This document shows, one piece after another, positions 47,519 through 56,074 of a stretch of DNA of 64,000 nucleotides (the stretch's first letter is position 1; every line of letters begins with the position of its first letter). A program made the position numbers and the translations under genes. Source of the DNA: Nostoc sp. FACHB-152 (GTDB taxonomy: Bacteria > Cyanobacteriota > Cyanobacteriia > Cyanobacteriales > Nostocaceae). The DNA lies in contig NZ_JACJRV010000006.1 of NCBI RefSeq assembly GCF_014697475.1, positions 161,112 to 225,111 of the forward strand. The letters are read 5' to 3'. The notes beneath the pieces are model-generated. The model searched no databases. It worked only from the letters and a program-made list of their open reading frames with translations, and was not told the origin of the DNA.

Positions 47519-47947
47519 ATGATTACTCCAATGCGTATATTTGTATTAATTTTTAATGCTCATACAGAGAACGAAGGCATTCATACGGTTAAGGTGGGCG
47601 ATCGCAATAAAATTCTCATGTTCGAGTCAGAAGATGATGCCTTGCGCTTTGCCCTGATGTTGGAAGCTCAAGACTTCCCTACACCTACAGTAGAAGAGAT
47701 CGATGCGGAGGAAATCAAGACATTTTGCGAAAGTGCCAATTACGAATGGGAAATTATTCCCGAAAACAGTGATTTAGTTATTCCCCCAGAAATTAACCTA
47801 GAAGAAACCGACTGGCAAATTGATGCCGAAAATGAAGATACTGATGAAGATGCGTTTGACTCTGAACAAGTCCCACGTGCAGAAGAAACAGAGTTATCTG
47901 ACTCTGAACTCGAAAATATTCGCCGTAAGCTAGAAGGATTGCTGTAA
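47519..47947 (+). CDS. DUF3110 domain protein
   Basis: 142 residues from ATG 47519; an ATG at 47531 (MRIFVLIFNAHTENEGIHTV) also fits the family start. AAGGA lies at 47511-47515. The first ~85 residues form the DUF3110 alpha/beta module (FVLIFNAHTENEGIHTVKVG, VLMFESEDDALRFALMLE-like run, FPTPTVEEIDAEEIKTFC). The C-terminal half is strongly acidic (ETDWQIDAENEDTDEDAFDS). The family is restricted to cyanobacteria and plastids, with no known function. It is followed by G-rich and ACTATTG low-complexity repeats, then murQ. Confidence 0.85.
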   Translation: MITPMRIFVLIFNAHTENEGIHTVKVGDRNKILMFESEDDALRFALMLEAQDFPTPTVEEIDAEEIKTFCESANYEWEIIPENSDLVIPPEINLEETDWQIDAENEDTDEDAFDSEQVPRAEETELSDSELENIRRKLEGLL

Positions 47948-48023
47948 AAGAGGCAGGGGAGCAGAGGGGCAGGGGGGAATAACAATTGACTAATAACTAT
48001 TGACTATTGACACAGGATAAAAA

Positions 48024-48947
48024 ATGGTAAATTTGCATGAACGTGGGCATCTTTTAACTGAGCAGGTCAATCCTGATAGTTTGAACTTAGACCAACTCAG
48101 TGCCTTAGAATTAGTAGATTTATTTAATAGCGAAGACCAAAAAGCAGTGGCGGCGGTAGCGGCGGCTAAAACTGAGTTAGCAGAGGCAATTGAACAGACA
48201 GCCGAGCGATTGCACCAAGGAGGACGTTTATTTTATATAGGTGCAGGAACCAGTGGTAGGTTAGGGGTACTAGATGCGGCTGAGTGTCCGCCAACTTTTT
48301 GTACACCACCAGAATTGGTACAGGGAATTATTGCTGGCGGTGCGGGAGCGCTGGTTCGCAGTTCTGAAGATTTAGAAGACTGCACCCAAGATGGAGAATC
48401 TGCGATGGCTCAACGACACATTACGCAGTTAGATGTTGTGGTGGGGATTACGGCTGGCGGGACAACACCTTATGTTCACGGGGCTTTGAGTGCTGCCCGT
48501 CAACGGGGCGCGCTAACTATATTTATTGCCTGTGTTCCCCAAGAACAAGTTAATATCGATGTCGATATTGATATTCGCCTGTTGACTGGGCCAGAGGTGC
48601 TGGCTGGTTCCACTCGCTTAAAAGCTGGTACAGCTACTAAGTTGACTTTAAATATTCTTTCCACCGGGGTGATGGTGAAACTGGGCAAGGTTTACGGCAA
48701 TCGCATGGTGGATGTCGCCGTGACAAATCAAAAATTGCGCGATCGCGCTTTACGAATTTTGCAAGACCTCACAGGCTTAAGCCGGGAAACTGCTAATGTT
48801 CTTCTAGAACGTAGTGGTAAATGGGTAAAGTTAGCTTTATTGATGCATTGGACTGGTTTAGAAAAAGAAGCAGGCGATCGGCTTTTATCAGAACACCAGG
48901 GTAATCTTAGAGCAGCTGTAGCTAGCTACAAAAATCAACAATCTTGA
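48024..48947 (+). CDS. murQ: N-acetylmuramic acid 6-phosphate etherase
   Basis: 307 residues, SIS-domain enzyme. It cleaves the lactyl ether of MurNAc 6-phosphate to give GlcNAc 6-phosphate and D-lactate, recycling cell-wall sugar. Signature IGAGTSGRLGVLDAAECPPT (~70-89), with the catalytic Glu, then VVGITAGGTTPYVHGALSAA and GSTRLKAGTATKLTLNILST. The C-terminal UBA-like helices (SRETANVLLERSG) are present. Length is normal. It stands alone. A stem-loop follows at 48993. Confidence 0.95.
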   Translation: MVNLHERGHLLTEQVNPDSLNLDQLSALELVDLFNSEDQKAVAAVAAAKTELAEAIEQTAERLHQGGRLFYIGAGTSGRLGVLDAAECPPTFCTPPELVQGIIAGGAGALVRSSEDLEDCTQDGESAMAQRHITQLDVVVGITAGGTTPYVHGALSAARQRGALTIFIACVPQEQVNIDVDIDIRLLTGPEVLAGSTRLKAGTATKLTLNILSTGVMVKLGKVYGNRMVDVAVTNQKLRDRALRILQDLTGLSRETANVLLERSGKWVKLALLMHWTGLEKEAGDRLLSEHQGNLRAAVASYKNQQS

Positions 48948-48992
48948 GTATTTGTGAAAATCCCAGTCACTCAACTCTCTTTTGAAGATATA

Positions 48993-49026
48993 GCTGGCGA
49001 ATAGAGATTTGCCTCTATTTGCCAGC
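48993..49026 (+). terminator. stem-loop after murQ
   Basis: GCTGGCGAATAGAG pairs with CTCTATTTGCCAGC at 13 of 14 positions around a six-base loop. It is 46 bp after the murQ stop. No T tract follows, so a terminator role is likely but not certain. Confidence 0.5.
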
Positions 49027-49045
49027 AGTAGGAGAAAGTAGACCT

Positions 49046-49073
49046 AATCTCAACAACTAATATTTGTGCGTAA
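49046..49073. repeat. 28-nt motif shared with 37761-37788, copy 2
   Basis: AATCTCAACAACTAA, two variable bases, TTTGTG, one variable base, GTAA; 25 of 28 positions agree with copy 1. It ends 13 bases before the ATG of the 54-residue zinc-ribbon gene, so it could be part of that leader or a promoter-linked element. Confidence 0.6.
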
Positions 49074-49086
49074 ATTTTAGAATCTT

Positions 49087-49251
49087 ATGGCTGAACAAAT
49101 CCAGACCGAAAACGACAAATTACAGACAAACACTAGTATTGAGATAAATCAAGAAACAGAACAAGAAAAAGTTCTATGTCCTCATTGTCAGCGCACTGCT
49201 ACGAACGGTATTAAATGTAAAGGTATTTGTGTTGCTGACAGCGACTATTAA
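49087..49251 (+). CDS. 54-residue CxxC zinc-ribbon-like protein
   Basis: A complete small frame from ATG 49087 to TAA 49251. The N-terminal 33 residues are polar and acidic (MAEQIQTENDKLQTNTS, then IEINQETEQEK). The C-terminal 21 residues hold four cysteines: LCPHCQRTATNGIKCKGIC, then VADSDY, i.e. C-x2-C-x9-C-x3-C, a zinc-knuckle pattern. I recall closely similar short proteins in heterocystous cyanobacteria, but no function. No clear ribosome-binding site precedes the ATG. The clean frame, the Cys pattern and the shared 28-nt motif just upstream argue that it is real. Confidence 0.6.
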   Translation: MAEQIQTENDKLQTNTSIEINQETEQEKVLCPHCQRTATNGIKCKGICVADSDY

Positions 49252-49279
49252 AAATAGGAAGTGAATTAATACTGTCAAA

Positions 49280-49597
49280 CTACTTTTTAATAGACAGCCT
49301 TTTTTTCTTATTTAATGTTGCTGCACCAATGGTACTCAGAGCAATTAACCCTAAGACTGAACTAGGCTCAGAGATTTTAGTAAAATTAGTGATTTGTGGT
49401 TGTGGTAGAACATTTATTTGTGTAGGATGTTGTAATGGAGATCTATCAATAATCGCACCTCCACCGCCTCGATATTCTAAATTACTCTCTGGTGATGACG
49501 TAGTTTGAGAAACCCCTGTAGTAGCTAATAATGCTATTGTTCCAGATACCAAAATAATTTGAGTTATCAAAGTTTTAGCAAAATTTAGAGAATTCAT
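49280..49597 (-). CDS. exported protein with PEP-CTERM-type sorting signal
   Basis: 105 residues from ATG 49597, with GAAAGA just upstream; an ATG six codons earlier is possible. An N-terminal signal-like helix (LITQIILVSGTIALLATTG) is followed by a Ser/Gly/Pro-rich middle (YRGGGGAIIDRSPLQHP). The C-terminus has the three PEP-CTERM parts: the SEPSS motif, a hydrophobic stretch (VLGLIALSTIGAATL) and a basic tail (NKKKRLSIKK). Such proteins are sorted by exosortase and often end up in the outer layer. The small body (~45 residues) has no recognised domain. Low-complexity DNA separates it from the ADP-ribosylglycohydrolase gene. Confidence 0.72.
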   Translation of the reverse strand: MNSLNFAKTLITQIILVSGTIALLATTGVSQTTSSPESNLEYRGGGGAIIDRSPLQHPTQINVLPQPQITNFTKISEPSSVLGLIALSTIGAATLNKKKRLSIKK

Positions 49598-49793
49598 TCT
49601 TTCAGGCTTCTCCAAACTAGTACAATTATATTATACCTTATTTATTTAGAGAAAAGATATTATTTAGGCTAAAAAAATAAACTTTAAATAGGACTCATAT
49701 TTGATAAAAAAATCAGTACATTTCTATCAGCATTCTTTCCTATTGCCTATTGTCCATTGCCTTCTTCAAAAAGTAGATTCCTCTATGACTACT

Positions 49794-50579
49794 TTAAGCA
49801 CAATACTGCAACATAAATTTTTCGGTAATGCCAGATAAATGTTCATTTAAATAAGATAGGGTTTGATTAGCGATCGCTGGTGGTACACCACCATAATATG
49901 CTTGAGCAATACCGCCTGTAATACAAGCAATAGTGTCACTATCACCACCAAGAGAAATTGCATTGCGAATTGCATCTTCATAATCTTGAGATTCTAAAAA
50001 AGCGATAATTGCTTGTGGTACAGAACCCTGACAAGAAACATCAAATTTATAGTTAGGTCTAATCTCATCTAAAGTTGGTTCTAAATCATAACCAAAAGTT
50101 GTTTGAATGTAAGATTTAATCGCGGATTTTTCATTGCCTGTACGTGCTAAAAATATGGCTGCGGCTGTAGCTTGTGCGCCTTTAATACCTTCAGGGTGAT
50201 TGTGAGTTATTTCGGCACTAAGTTTGGCTTCTTTTATAACAGTATCTAAGTCATTAAATGCAAATCCTATCGGGCTAACGCGCATAGCCGAACCATTACC
50301 CCAACTGTTGTAGGGTTCACTGTTGTTAGAGTTTGCCCAATTTCTAAAAGTGCCACCATAACCAGCAAAAGGATAGCGGCGAAAGTATGATTTAAATTGC
50401 TCAATGTATTGACCATGTAGCAACTCACGCCCATCAAGAATGACCTCTGCCACGGCTACTGTTAGCACAGTGTCATCGGTAAAGCTACATTGCCTATCGA
50501 ATAGAGGAAAATCTTTGGTTTTGATATTTTTGCGTTCATATATCGAACCAATGATATCACCAGCGATCGCACCTAGCAT
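49794..50579 (-). CDS. ADP-ribosylglycohydrolase (DraG-like)
   Basis: 261 residues. It would remove ADP-ribose from proteins or small molecules. Mg-site motifs are clear: N-terminal GAIAGDIIGSIYE (Asp8), SFTDDTVLTVAV, and C-terminal LGGDSDTIACITGGIAQAYYG. Length matches the single-domain family. It begins 5 bp after the stop of the molybdopterin oxidoreductase gene, so translation is probably coupled. A classical DraG controls dinitrogenase reductase, but nothing here is nif-linked. Confidence 0.93.
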   Translation of the reverse strand: MLGAIAGDIIGSIYERKNIKTKDFPLFDRQCSFTDDTVLTVAVAEVILDGRELLHGQYIEQFKSYFRRYPFAGYGGTFRNWANSNNSEPYNSWGNGSAMRVSPIGFAFNDLDTVIKEAKLSAEITHNHPEGIKGAQATAAAIFLARTGNEKSAIKSYIQTTFGYDLEPTLDEIRPNYKFDVSCQGSVPQAIIAFLESQDYEDAIRNAISLGGDSDTIACITGGIAQAYYGGVPPAIANQTLSYLNEHLSGITEKFMLQYCA

Positions 50580-50584
50580 ATTTT

Positions 50585-52810
50585 TTAGCTATATTTTTCC
50601 AGTCTTACGACAGCATTGTAATCTGGGACTCCTTCAAGCGATCGCTTACTTTTATCAAGCAAGACATTTCCCTCAGGCCAATGGACTTGTAAATTTCCCT
50701 GCTGAATGGGTGCAAGATAAACTCTCCCCACCAACTCGCCCAACTGGTTTTTTAAAATTACCTGATCTCCATCTTTTAAACTCAACTTTGCTGCATCAGC
50801 CCCATTCATTAAAACTGCCTCACGCAAAGCCCCAGTAATCGCATCCTTGCGTTCTTGCACCATACTATTAAATTGCTTGCCCCGACGTGTAGCCACCCAA
50901 AAACAACCTAGGGGTAATTCTTTTTGCGGTGGCGACAAAGGTGTAAAGTGCGCCTTGCCATCAGGGGTAGCGAAATTCCAACCAAAACACAAATGTGAAC
51001 CACCGTATTGAAACTGATCTCCCGCTTGCTGTAAGTGTTGAATACCAGCATATAACGGCACAACTTGAGCAATTTCTTGACGGATAGCGGCGGTATTCTC
51101 AAAACCCAGCTTATTTGCTAACTCTGGACGTACTCGCTTTGCTAATTCGATAAATACTTCCCACTCTGGACGCGCTTCGCCAATACGTGGCCCAGGAATT
51201 TCGGGACTGAAAATTATTCGCCGTTCTGTAGAAGTTTCCGTTACTCCTCCCGGTACTTCATAGCGAGTGGTTGCAGGTAACAGCACTACAGTATCAGCAG
51301 GTTCGACTAACATTTGGCTAGAAAGCACAATATCCATATGCACTCGCAATGGGATCTTTTGCAATGCACCTTCTACATAATCTGGTTCTGGCAAGACTTC
51401 TAAGAAATTTCCGCCTACAGAAAACAACATATCTAGTTGCCCGTGATCTGCTGCATCAATCATTTCTGGGGCAATTAAACCTCTAGTAGTCGGTACTTCA
51501 AAGCCCCACTGTTGACTTAACTTTGCGGCATTTTCTGAGTTGATAGGCTTCCCACCAGGAAACACCGTCGCATAACATCCCATCTCTGCCCCGCCTTGTA
51601 CGCCAGAGTGACCACGAATAGGCATTAAACCGCAGCCTTCCCGCCCGACAAAACCTTTCGTGAGTGCCAGGTTGATGATACTGCGGACATTATCTTCACC
51701 GCACTCATGCTGAGTAATACCCATACTCCAAACAAACACAGCTTTGTTTGCTGCTGCAACCATTTTTGCGAAGGCGTACATATCATCGCGGGATGCGCCT
51801 GAAATTTGTTCTAACTCTTCCCAAGATTGTTGTTCTAATGATGCTTCCAGTTCTGCAAAGCCTGTGGTGTAGTTGTTGATGAATGACTCGTCTACCCATC
51901 CTTGGGCAATCATGTGCTTAATTGTCCCATTCAGAAACGCCATATCACCGCCGAGGTTTACCAAAAAGAAATCTTCGGCAAACTTTGTACCAAATAAAGC
52001 ACTTTCCACAATTGAAGGCACCCAATAGCGTTCCATTCCTGGTTCGCGGTAAGTGTTAATTACCACAATCTTTGTGCCAGCTTTTTTGGCATAGTGCAGA
52101 TATTTCACTGTGACTGGCTGGTTATTGGCGACATTAGAACCAATAAAAACTAATAAATCAGTACCTATCCAGTCTTTATAAGAACAAGTGGTAGCCCCCG
52201 CGCCAACGGTAGTTTTCAACCCCGCCGTACTCGGAGAATGGCAAATACGGGCGGCATTATCAATATTATTACTGCCCATAGCCCGCACAGCTTTTTGGGT
52301 AGTGTAATAAGTTTCGTTGACAGTACCGCGACTAGTCACGTAAAAGCTGAGTTTGTCTGGTGTGGTAGCGCGAATACGACTTGCAATCACATTTAGTGCT
52401 TCATCCCAACTAACTCGATGAAAACCTTTGTCTCCACGTTGGCGCATCATGGGGTAAGGTAGTCGCCCCAACTCACGTAATTGAGAACTTTTTTGAGTTT
52501 GTAATTGGGCGATATCTTTGAGTAGATGCGGGTCGAAAGCTGACATGGTGTTCATCTGCAACAAACGCAACCGCACATTGCACAGATGAACACCATCTAA
52601 CGTCCAATCTTTCATCCCGGTTGTTCCTAAAGCACAACCATCACAGACACCTTTATTCAGGATGTTCCATGTATAAGGTAGTTTATCGCGCGATCGCCAA
52701 ATTGCCCGAAATACTTCCCAATAGTTATTCGGGTACTGTTCGCCAAGACCAAAGGGCTTCCAACTCGCCCAGTGCTGAGGTGTCCAATATCGCTTGGGTT
52801 TAGGCAACAT
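50585..52810 (-). CDS. FdhF/YdeP family molybdopterin oxidoreductase
   Basis: 741 residues. Large subunit of the DMSO-reductase superfamily, YdeP-like subgroup. Seen in order: KGVCDGCALGTTGMKDW (only partial Fe-S Cys set), SWDEALNVIASRI, SRGTVNETYYTTQKAVRAMG, the possible Mo-ligand Cys in ARICHSPSTAGL, LLVFIGSNVANNQPV, WSMGITQHECGEDN, GREGCGLMPIRGHSGVQGGA, MLFSVGGNFLEVLPEP, and the C-terminal cofactor-binding domain with MNGADAAKLSLKDGDQV. No twin-arginine signal, so cytoplasmic. Substrate unknown: formate dehydrogenase activity is often assumed but not shown. It is followed after 5 bp by the ADP-ribosylglycohydrolase gene. Confidence 0.9.
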   Translation of the reverse strand: MLPKPKRYWTPQHWASWKPFGLGEQYPNNYWEVFRAIWRSRDKLPYTWNILNKGVCDGCALGTTGMKDWTLDGVHLCNVRLRLLQMNTMSAFDPHLLKDIAQLQTQKSSQLRELGRLPYPMMRQRGDKGFHRVSWDEALNVIASRIRATTPDKLSFYVTSRGTVNETYYTTQKAVRAMGSNNIDNAARICHSPSTAGLKTTVGAGATTCSYKDWIGTDLLVFIGSNVANNQPVTVKYLHYAKKAGTKIVVINTYREPGMERYWVPSIVESALFGTKFAEDFFLVNLGGDMAFLNGTIKHMIAQGWVDESFINNYTTGFAELEASLEQQSWEELEQISGASRDDMYAFAKMVAAANKAVFVWSMGITQHECGEDNVRSIINLALTKGFVGREGCGLMPIRGHSGVQGGAEMGCYATVFPGGKPINSENAAKLSQQWGFEVPTTRGLIAPEMIDAADHGQLDMLFSVGGNFLEVLPEPDYVEGALQKIPLRVHMDIVLSSQMLVEPADTVVLLPATTRYEVPGGVTETSTERRIIFSPEIPGPRIGEARPEWEVFIELAKRVRPELANKLGFENTAAIRQEIAQVVPLYAGIQHLQQAGDQFQYGGSHLCFGWNFATPDGKAHFTPLSPPQKELPLGCFWVATRRGKQFNSMVQERKDAITGALREAVLMNGADAAKLSLKDGDQVILKNQLGELVGRVYLAPIQQGNLQVHWPEGNVLLDKSKRSLEGVPDYNAVVRLEKYS

Positions 52811-52926
52811 AATGAGTGCGGGAGTGAATCAAACTACCACCTTTAGGCTACCGTTTTGAGTAGAAAATGAGTAGTAAGGGGACAGGTGATAGATGACAGG
52901 TGACAGAATTTTGACAACTCCCCTTC

Positions 52927-52950
52927 CCTATTGCCTATTGCCTATTGCCT
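52927..52950. repeat. heptanucleotide tandem repeat (CCTATTG)3
   Basis: Three exact CCTATTG units plus CCTTG, in the gap between the oxidoreductase and PLD-lipoprotein genes. A related TCCTATTGCCTATTG is near 49738. STRR-type repeat. Confidence 0.8.
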
Positions 52951-52972
52951 TGTTTCTTAAAAGTAAATATTG

Positions 52973-54601
52973 CTACAAAGTTACATACCCTTCCCATTTT
53001 TCCAACATTCTTAGGCTTACCCCTGAAACTCTTGCCAAGTCTTGCAATGATGTAAATTTTTGCTGCTGACGGGCAATAATTATTCGCTGTGCTAATTTCT
53101 TACCTACACCGGGGAGACTAGCTAATTCTTCTAGACTAGCTGTATTGAGATTTACAAGTTTAGTGGGTAAATTTTTCTTATTTGTGCGAGTTGTGATTGT
53201 AGGACATTTTTTAGCTTCTGCGGCAATTTTTGATTGAATGTTTGGCGACAAACCGAGTTGGGCTTTGGTATAAAGTCGGGCAAATTCACGGACATAATGG
53301 GCTGCAATTGTCGGATTTTCTATTACTATTAATGTTTCATCGTTACTGTTATTAGCTGCATCCGACCAATTATGTGAACCTGTGATGACTATTTTGTTAT
53401 CAATCACGGAGAATTTGTGGTGAAGTAAATCGCCTTTATTTAAGGTGGGTACACCTACGCTAGTAATTGGATTTTGCCAAGGTTTATTACCAATTTCATA
53501 CTGACATTTATTAGCCAGTGCTACCCCCATCAGATCCAACGATTCGCTATAGGGACGATAAGCAAATTGTGAGTCAATTAAAGCACGAATTGCTACATTG
53601 TTTTGATGGCGATTTTCGAGAATATTTGCTAGTTTCTGTTCTGAAAATACAAACAATGCCATATCAACAGATGTCGTGGCTGAATTTAAAGTTTCGCCAA
53701 TTAAACCATTGCTAGTTTTACTCCAAGGTTGAGTAGGAGAAGCAGGAGAAAACTGAACTGTAATTTTATTTAGACCTAAAATGATTGTAGTTGGCGATCG
53801 CAATGGTTTATTCAGTCCAAATTTGCTATCTGGCTTACCACCTGGCCCATCACCCCACATCAAATTAAACTCTTGGGTAAATATATGGGCGAGTTCTGGA
53901 CTATCAATTTGCAATAAATTATTGGCATTTCCTAAACTACTGAGATTGCTAAAATCGCCTGATGTATCGCTGAGGGTGAAGTTAGCCGAAGTGACAATCA
54001 CGATGCGATTATCAACGATTAAAAATTTATGATGCATCAAACTACTGCCCGCCGAACCATCAGCTTGATCATCTATTACAGGGATTTTAGCATTTTGTAA
54101 AATTACTAATGCATCTCTTTGATTAATTTCTTCTCGGCTAAGTTTATTATCGTTGTTAATGTCAACAAATTTATAAACTTCATTGTATCTTTCTCTTTCT
54201 CTTGGAACTAACTTTTTTAGTTCATCTGGTGTAAAGCTACTCCAAGGACGGCTATAAGTATTTTCTAAAATCACCCTGACTTGTACACCAGATTTTTGTT
54301 TTTCTAGCAGGGCTTGAGCAACTTTAGGTAAACGCAATTCTTGCACGGCAACATCTACTGTCGATTTAGCCTGAGAAATTGCATCTACAATTAAATTTTC
54401 TAAGTCATCCCCCTGCCGACTTTGCTGACGATAAGTTTCTTTGTATTCCGAAGATTCAGAATGATTAAAATAAATCTTAACTAATGGGTCTTGTGGTAAA
54501 GGCGATAAACGGTTGTAAGATGATTTTGCTTGTTGACAAGCAGTGATGACAAATATTAGCAAAAATATCCAAAGATACCTTTGTTTACGAAAAATATGCA
54601 C
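52973..54601 (-). CDS. phospholipase-D-like lipoprotein with EF-hand loop and helix-hairpin-helix end
   Basis: 542 residues. Lipoprotein signal WIFLLIFVITAC with lipid Cys22. Two PLD HKD motifs: HHKFLIVD (190-197) and LLHHKFSVIDN (~413), so one active site from both halves. Inside the first half, residues 147-158 (DINNDNKLSREE) fit a 12-residue EF-hand loop with Asp, Asn, Asp, Lys and terminal Glu ligands. The C-terminal ~60 residues (VNLNTASLEELASLPGVGKK) are a ComEA-type helix-hairpin-helix that binds DNA. The expected place is the envelope, facing the periplasm. Phospholipase or nuclease action are both possible. Confidence 0.9.
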   Translation of the reverse strand: MHIFRKQRYLWIFLLIFVITACQQAKSSYNRLSPLPQDPLVKIYFNHSESSEYKETYRQQSRQGDDLENLIVDAISQAKSTVDVAVQELRLPKVAQALLEKQKSGVQVRVILENTYSRPWSSFTPDELKKLVPRERERYNEVYKFVDINNDNKLSREEINQRDALVILQNAKIPVIDDQADGSAGSSLMHHKFLIVDNRIVIVTSANFTLSDTSGDFSNLSSLGNANNLLQIDSPELAHIFTQEFNLMWGDGPGGKPDSKFGLNKPLRSPTTIILGLNKITVQFSPASPTQPWSKTSNGLIGETLNSATTSVDMALFVFSEQKLANILENRHQNNVAIRALIDSQFAYRPYSESLDLMGVALANKCQYEIGNKPWQNPITSVGVPTLNKGDLLHHKFSVIDNKIVITGSHNWSDAANNSNDETLIVIENPTIAAHYVREFARLYTKAQLGLSPNIQSKIAAEAKKCPTITTRTNKKNLPTKLVNLNTASLEELASLPGVGKKLAQRIIIARQQQKFTSLQDLARVSGVSLRMLEKWEGYVTL

Positions 54602-54805
54602 GGGAATCTGCTACAAGTAAATTGGTAGTGAACATAGTTATAGTTCCCAAAATGATTGAAAGAGAGTAACAGCTTGATCAGCAGTAAAAAATCAATCTAT
54701 TGATGCAGAGTAATTCAGCTTTTATTAAGATTTACCTACTAAACTATCTATGCTGAAACAGTAGTAATGCCTATTTTCCTTGCCTTTCCGCCCAAGTTTT
54801 GTGAT

Positions 54806-56023
54806 ATGCAAATATATTTAGATTACAGTGCTACAACGCCAACTCGTCCAGAAGCGATCGCAGCAATGCAAGCAGTCCTGACTCAACAGTGGGGTAACCC
54901 TTCTAGCTTGCATGAGTGGGGACAACGGGCTGCAACAGTTATAGAACAAGCCAGAGTGCAAGTTGCGGAATTAATTAACGCGCCTAATCCCGCATCAATT
55001 GTTTTTACTGCTGGTGGAACCGAGGCAGACAATCTGGCAATTATGGGTGTCGCCCGATTATTTACTGTGCCACAACACATCATTATTTCTTGTGTAGAAC
55101 ATTCAGCAATTTCTGAAACAGTCCGGTTGTTAGAAATGTGGGGTTGGGAAGTCACACGCTTGGGAGTGGATGCCAAGGGCAGAGTTAGCCCTGGAGATTT
55201 GCAAGCCGCATTGCGAGATCACACCGTTTTGGTATCGATAATTTATGGACAAAGTGAAGTTGGTACAATCCAGCCTATAGCAGAATTAGGCAAGATTGCG
55301 CGATCGCACGGTGCCATATTTCACTCTGATGCAGTGCAGGTTGCTGGACGTTTGCCAATTGATGTGCAAGCATTACCAGTAGATTTACTCAGCATTTCTA
55401 GCCATAAAATCTACGGGCCACAAGGCGCAGGGGCATTGTATATCCACCCAGATGTGGAATTGATGCCTTTGTTAACTGGCGGTGGGCAAGAAATGGGGAT
55501 GCGTTCTGGGACGCAATCTGTACCAGCAATTGCTGGTTTTGGTGTAGCCGCCCAATTAGCCGCCCAAGAACTACCGACAGAAACACCCAGGTTAATTGCA
55601 TTACGCGATCGCTTATTTTCGCAGTTAGCTGATGTTTCTGGTTTAATTCCCACAGGCGATTTAATTCATCGTCTACCCCATCATGTCAGCTTGTGCCTAG
55701 AATACGCCGACGGTGAAAAACTCAGTGGTAAAACTTTGGTACGAAAGTTAAACTTAGCTGGCATTGGTATTAGTGCTGGTGCTGCCTGTCATAGCGGTAA
55801 ACTCAGCCCTAGCCCGATACTTTTAGCAATGGGCTATTCTGAAAAAGCCGCCTTGGGGGGGATTCGGATGACACTAGGGCGTGATACTACCGAAGCCGAT
55901 ATTGATTGGACAGCGATGGTTTTGAAACAGGTTTTGCAGAGGCTGACACCAAACTATACTATTCACGAAAATCTCCACTCCTACAGCCTAAGCAGCATTA
56001 ACCCAACTTCAAAAATGAACTGA
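54806..56023 (+). CDS. cysteine desulfurase family protein (second copy)
   Basis: 405 residues from the ATG at 54806 (MQIYLDYSATTPTRPEAIAA), preferred over an ATG 13 codons upstream. PLP Lys in SISSHKIYGPQG, HSDAVQVAGR, GGTEADNLAIM and the active Cys in ISAGAACHSGKLS. The loop around Cys differs from the SSGSACSS of the first desulfurase (21054), so the two probably serve different acceptors. C-terminal ~25 residues after QRLTPNY are an unconserved tail. No Fe-S partner gene is adjacent. Confidence 0.9.
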   Translation: MQIYLDYSATTPTRPEAIAAMQAVLTQQWGNPSSLHEWGQRAATVIEQARVQVAELINAPNPASIVFTAGGTEADNLAIMGVARLFTVPQHIIISCVEHSAISETVRLLEMWGWEVTRLGVDAKGRVSPGDLQAALRDHTVLVSIIYGQSEVGTIQPIAELGKIARSHGAIFHSDAVQVAGRLPIDVQALPVDLLSISSHKIYGPQGAGALYIHPDVELMPLLTGGGQEMGMRSGTQSVPAIAGFGVAAQLAAQELPTETPRLIALRDRLFSQLADVSGLIPTGDLIHRLPHHVSLCLEYADGEKLSGKTLVRKLNLAGIGISAGAACHSGKLSPSPILLAMGYSEKAALGGIRMTLGRDTTEADIDWTAMVLKQVLQRLTPNYTIHENLHSYSLSSINPTSKMN

Positions 56024-56074
56024 TGAACATTCAAGTTCAACTAGCACGATGGAAATTAAAGTTTGATAGTCTTT

